Assembly (NCBI GenBank): GCA_024234995.1
Contig: JACKNF010000021.1
Span: 1-44,456, forward strand
From: Gammaproteobacteria bacterium
GTDB lineage: Bacteria > Pseudomonadota > Gammaproteobacteria > Competibacterales > Competibacteraceae
Reading direction: 5' to 3'
DNA length: 44,456 nt
The notes beneath the pieces are model-generated. The model had not been told where the DNA came from. It made no database searches and saw only the letters and a program-made list of their open reading frames with translations. Both the position numbers and the translations under genes were made by a program. Position 1 is the first letter of the stretch, and each line of letters opens with the position of its first letter. This document shows, piece by piece, positions 42,992 through 44,456 of this stretch.

Positions 42992-44456
42992 TCAATTCAT
43001 CCCCAACGCTTTCACCGCTGCCGTCAGCGGGTCAGAAAAAAACACCGGGTCGACCCGTTCCACAATATCGCCGGACACTTCGAGAAAGTTCCGCTTATTC
43101 TCCAGCGGCACCAGCGCCCGGCGCGCTCCGTTGTCCATGCCAACCTGTAAGGGTTCGGCCAGTGAGCGAACGGCTTTGAGGTTGCCCTGAATGCTCAAGT
43201 CGCCCAGGATCACCAATCCAGCCAAAACCGATTGCCGCTTGATGGCGGAATAGATCGCAACGACCAAGGCCACGCCCGCTTCACAGGGAACGTGGTTGCT
43301 CAGCAGATCGATGGCCTCAACATGGAAATCGGTGGTGGCGAAGGGTTGAGCGATGCCCATCTTCACCTTCTGACTTTGCAGGTAGGCAAAGGCCCGTTGC
43401 AGCGATTCTTTCATCGCGCCTTCCACACCTCCCGCGATTTTGAGTTTGCCGGTGCCGGGGGAACAACCGACCTCCAGGCGGTAGAGGCCCACTTTGCCTT
43501 GGTCATCGACGGAAGCGGTGTACAAGGAACCGGGGGCAAGGGGGTCGGCGGCGATCATATCCCGGCCCCCCTGTTCGGGCACACCGACAAAGCGCTCTTC
43601 ATGCGTCTCGTGGTCGATGAAGGAGAACGAGGTCTGGTGGTATTCGAACGACCCCATCTTTTTGAGTTGTTCTTTCACCCGGCGACGGCCTTCGAGCGCC
43701 AGTGCCAGCAGTTCACGTAACTCGTCCTGGGTGATTTCACCGTGCGGATAGATCAGCTTGACCAGTCCCGCCACCGATTTGCGCACCGCTTTCACATCAC
43801 GGGCATTGAGATGGGCGCCGAGGGAGAAATGGCGGTCGATGATCTCGGTGAAGTTGTGCTTGCGCAGTTCACGCAAGGCTTCGGCCAGGTAATCCACTAC
43901 GAAGCCGTAGTGATCCGTGAAGAACTCCACCCGCATCTTCGGGATTTCCCAGCCGGGAATGTAGAAATGGATGCGGTCAAGGAAAGCCATGTCTTCCCGA
44001 ATCACGTCGGGCATCGGCATGAACAGGTGGGACGAACGAACCATGACCTCAACGGGCTGGTGGGTATTGCCGAACAGGGCAATCGATGCCATCCCGGAGA
44101 GCGCATCCTTGCCACGGGCAAACGTACCGGATTCGCAATAGGTCTTGAGCGTGGTCACGACCTCCTTCGGCATCTTTTGCAGGTCGGCGACTTCATCGAA
44201 GGCCACCGCATCCCAGAGGCCCACCAGGCCCATCTTATTGCTGGCCATGTTGTAGAACAGGTTCGCCACAGTGGTCGGGCCGGTCAGCAGGATCGTGTAC
44301 GGCGAAAGCTCCTGATAGCCGTAGCTCTTGCCGGTGCCACGGGGACCGAGTTCGACCAGGTTGTAGTTCTGTTCACAGAGCGCCAGTAGGCGAACGAGAA
44401 AGAGCAACTTGACCCGCCGCTCGAAATGCGCGGGTTCCATGCCAATGGTGCGGAGC
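42992..44456 (-). CDS. brxL: BrxL, Lon-like AAA+ protein of type I BREX (N-terminus outside window)
   Basis: The last ~488 codons of BrxL. Walker A VELGPRGTGKSYGYQELSPY, Walker B AVAFDEVADLQKMPKE, sensor NTHQPVEVMVRSSHLFMPMP, and the C-terminal Lon-type domain (VPCEAGVALVVAIYSAI, LVILGDLSIQGNLKAVRSLA). BrxL is needed for phage exclusion by type I BREX; it forms ring assemblies on DNA. In Lon the motif G-P-S-A-G holds the catalytic Ser; here it is P-C-E-A-G, so protease activity is doubtful. brxL is usually the last gene of brxABC-pglX-pglZ-brxL, so the rest of BREX should lie upstream, beyond the right edge. The reading frame is open to the window end. Confidence 0.9.
   Translation of the reverse strand, partial: LRTIGMEPAHFERRVKLLFLVRLLALCEQNYNLVELGPRGTGKSYGYQELSPYTILLTGPTTVANLFYNMASNKMGLVGLWDAVAFDEVADLQKMPKEVVTTLKTYCESGTFARGKDALSGMASIALFGNTHQPVEVMVRSSHLFMPMPDVIREDMAFLDRIHFYIPGWEIPKMRVEFFTDHYGFVVDYLAEALRELRKHNFTEIIDRHFSLGAHLNARDVKAVRKSVAGLVKLIYPHGEITQDELRELLALALEGRRRVKEQLKKMGSFEYHQTSFSFIDHETHEERFVGVPEQGGRDMIAADPLAPGSLYTASVDDQGKVGLYRLEVGCSPGTGKLKIAGGVEGAMKESLQRAFAYLQSQKVKMGIAQPFATTDFHVEAIDLLSNHVPCEAGVALVVAIYSAIKRQSVLAGLVILGDLSIQGNLKAVRSLAEPLQVGMDNGARRALVPLENKRNFLEVSGDIVERVDPVFFSDPLTAAVKALGMN

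Noticed and set aside
42699..42995. 98-codon minus-strand frame between brxL and the metallophosphoesterase gene
   Set aside because: No recognisable family or start; it overlaps the brxL end. Kept only as a note on the gap.

Overview
The window reads as a chromosomal accessory region of a GC-rich gammaproteobacterium-like environmental bacterium. Pointers are a branched-chain amino acid ABC transporter, an AcuB-like CBS/ACT protein, NnrS and PtsP homologues, a PEP-CTERM protein, BREX and Hachiman defence genes, and many insertion elements. An activated-sludge Competibacter-type organism would fit, but that is a guess from gene style, not shown by a marker gene.

Layout. 1-2300: the livG end, livF, an AcuB-like gene and an overlapping PIN/AbrB toxin-antitoxin pair. 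2398-8480: a decayed TPR gene split by a 5.28-kb insert. The insert carries hamA and hamB (Hachiman defence), hamB is itself cut by an IS630 element, and the insert ends look like an integron gene cassette (attC-like end, pairing GGGCTAAC and GTTAGCCC boundaries). 8487-11309: a large secreted multidomain protein. 11540-14700: a graveyard of truncated genes (CDP-alcohol phosphatidyltransferase, DUF1016 nuclease, group II intron reverse transcriptase, IS5 transposase) joined by two MITE-like inverted-repeat elements. 14785-25293: metabolic and stress genes (MarR, Yip1, TSUP permease, PtsP, NnrS, a PLP gamma-family enzyme, cytochrome P450, DnrO-like and FmdE-like proteins). 25391-29130: a tight TetR / HlyD-type adaptor / MacB-type permease / ATPase efflux operon. 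29139-34319: an IS701-like gene run into by a 3.8-kb Tn7/Tn5053-like transposon with perfect 40-bp terminal repeats and arrays of about 20-bp repeats at both ends. 34320-38512: an Abi-like gene fragment, a small tyrosine recombinase, an IS30 fragment, a PEP-CTERM protein, a plasmid RepA remnant, a 332-bp inverted-repeat element and a Tn3 transposase tail. 38629-44456: a two-gene operon (metallophosphoesterase plus HSP90-like ATPase) directly downstream of brxL, the usual last gene of a type I BREX locus.

Two things dominate the interpretation. First, the window is a defence island (BrxL, Hachiman, Abi-like fragment, DUF1016 nuclease remnant, toxin-antitoxin), and the metallophosphoesterase/HSP90-like pair beside BrxL is the best candidate for an undescribed system. 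Second, the assembly is not clean. An Illumina P5 adapter read-through with a homopolymer tail is embedded in the PLP-enzyme gene near 21556-21587, and the nine frameshifts I could place in recognisable mobile or metabolic genes are all consistent with one missing base, mostly in short homopolymers. Several apparent pseudogenes (ptsP and the transposon's tniA-like and tniB-like genes) may therefore be intact in the organism.
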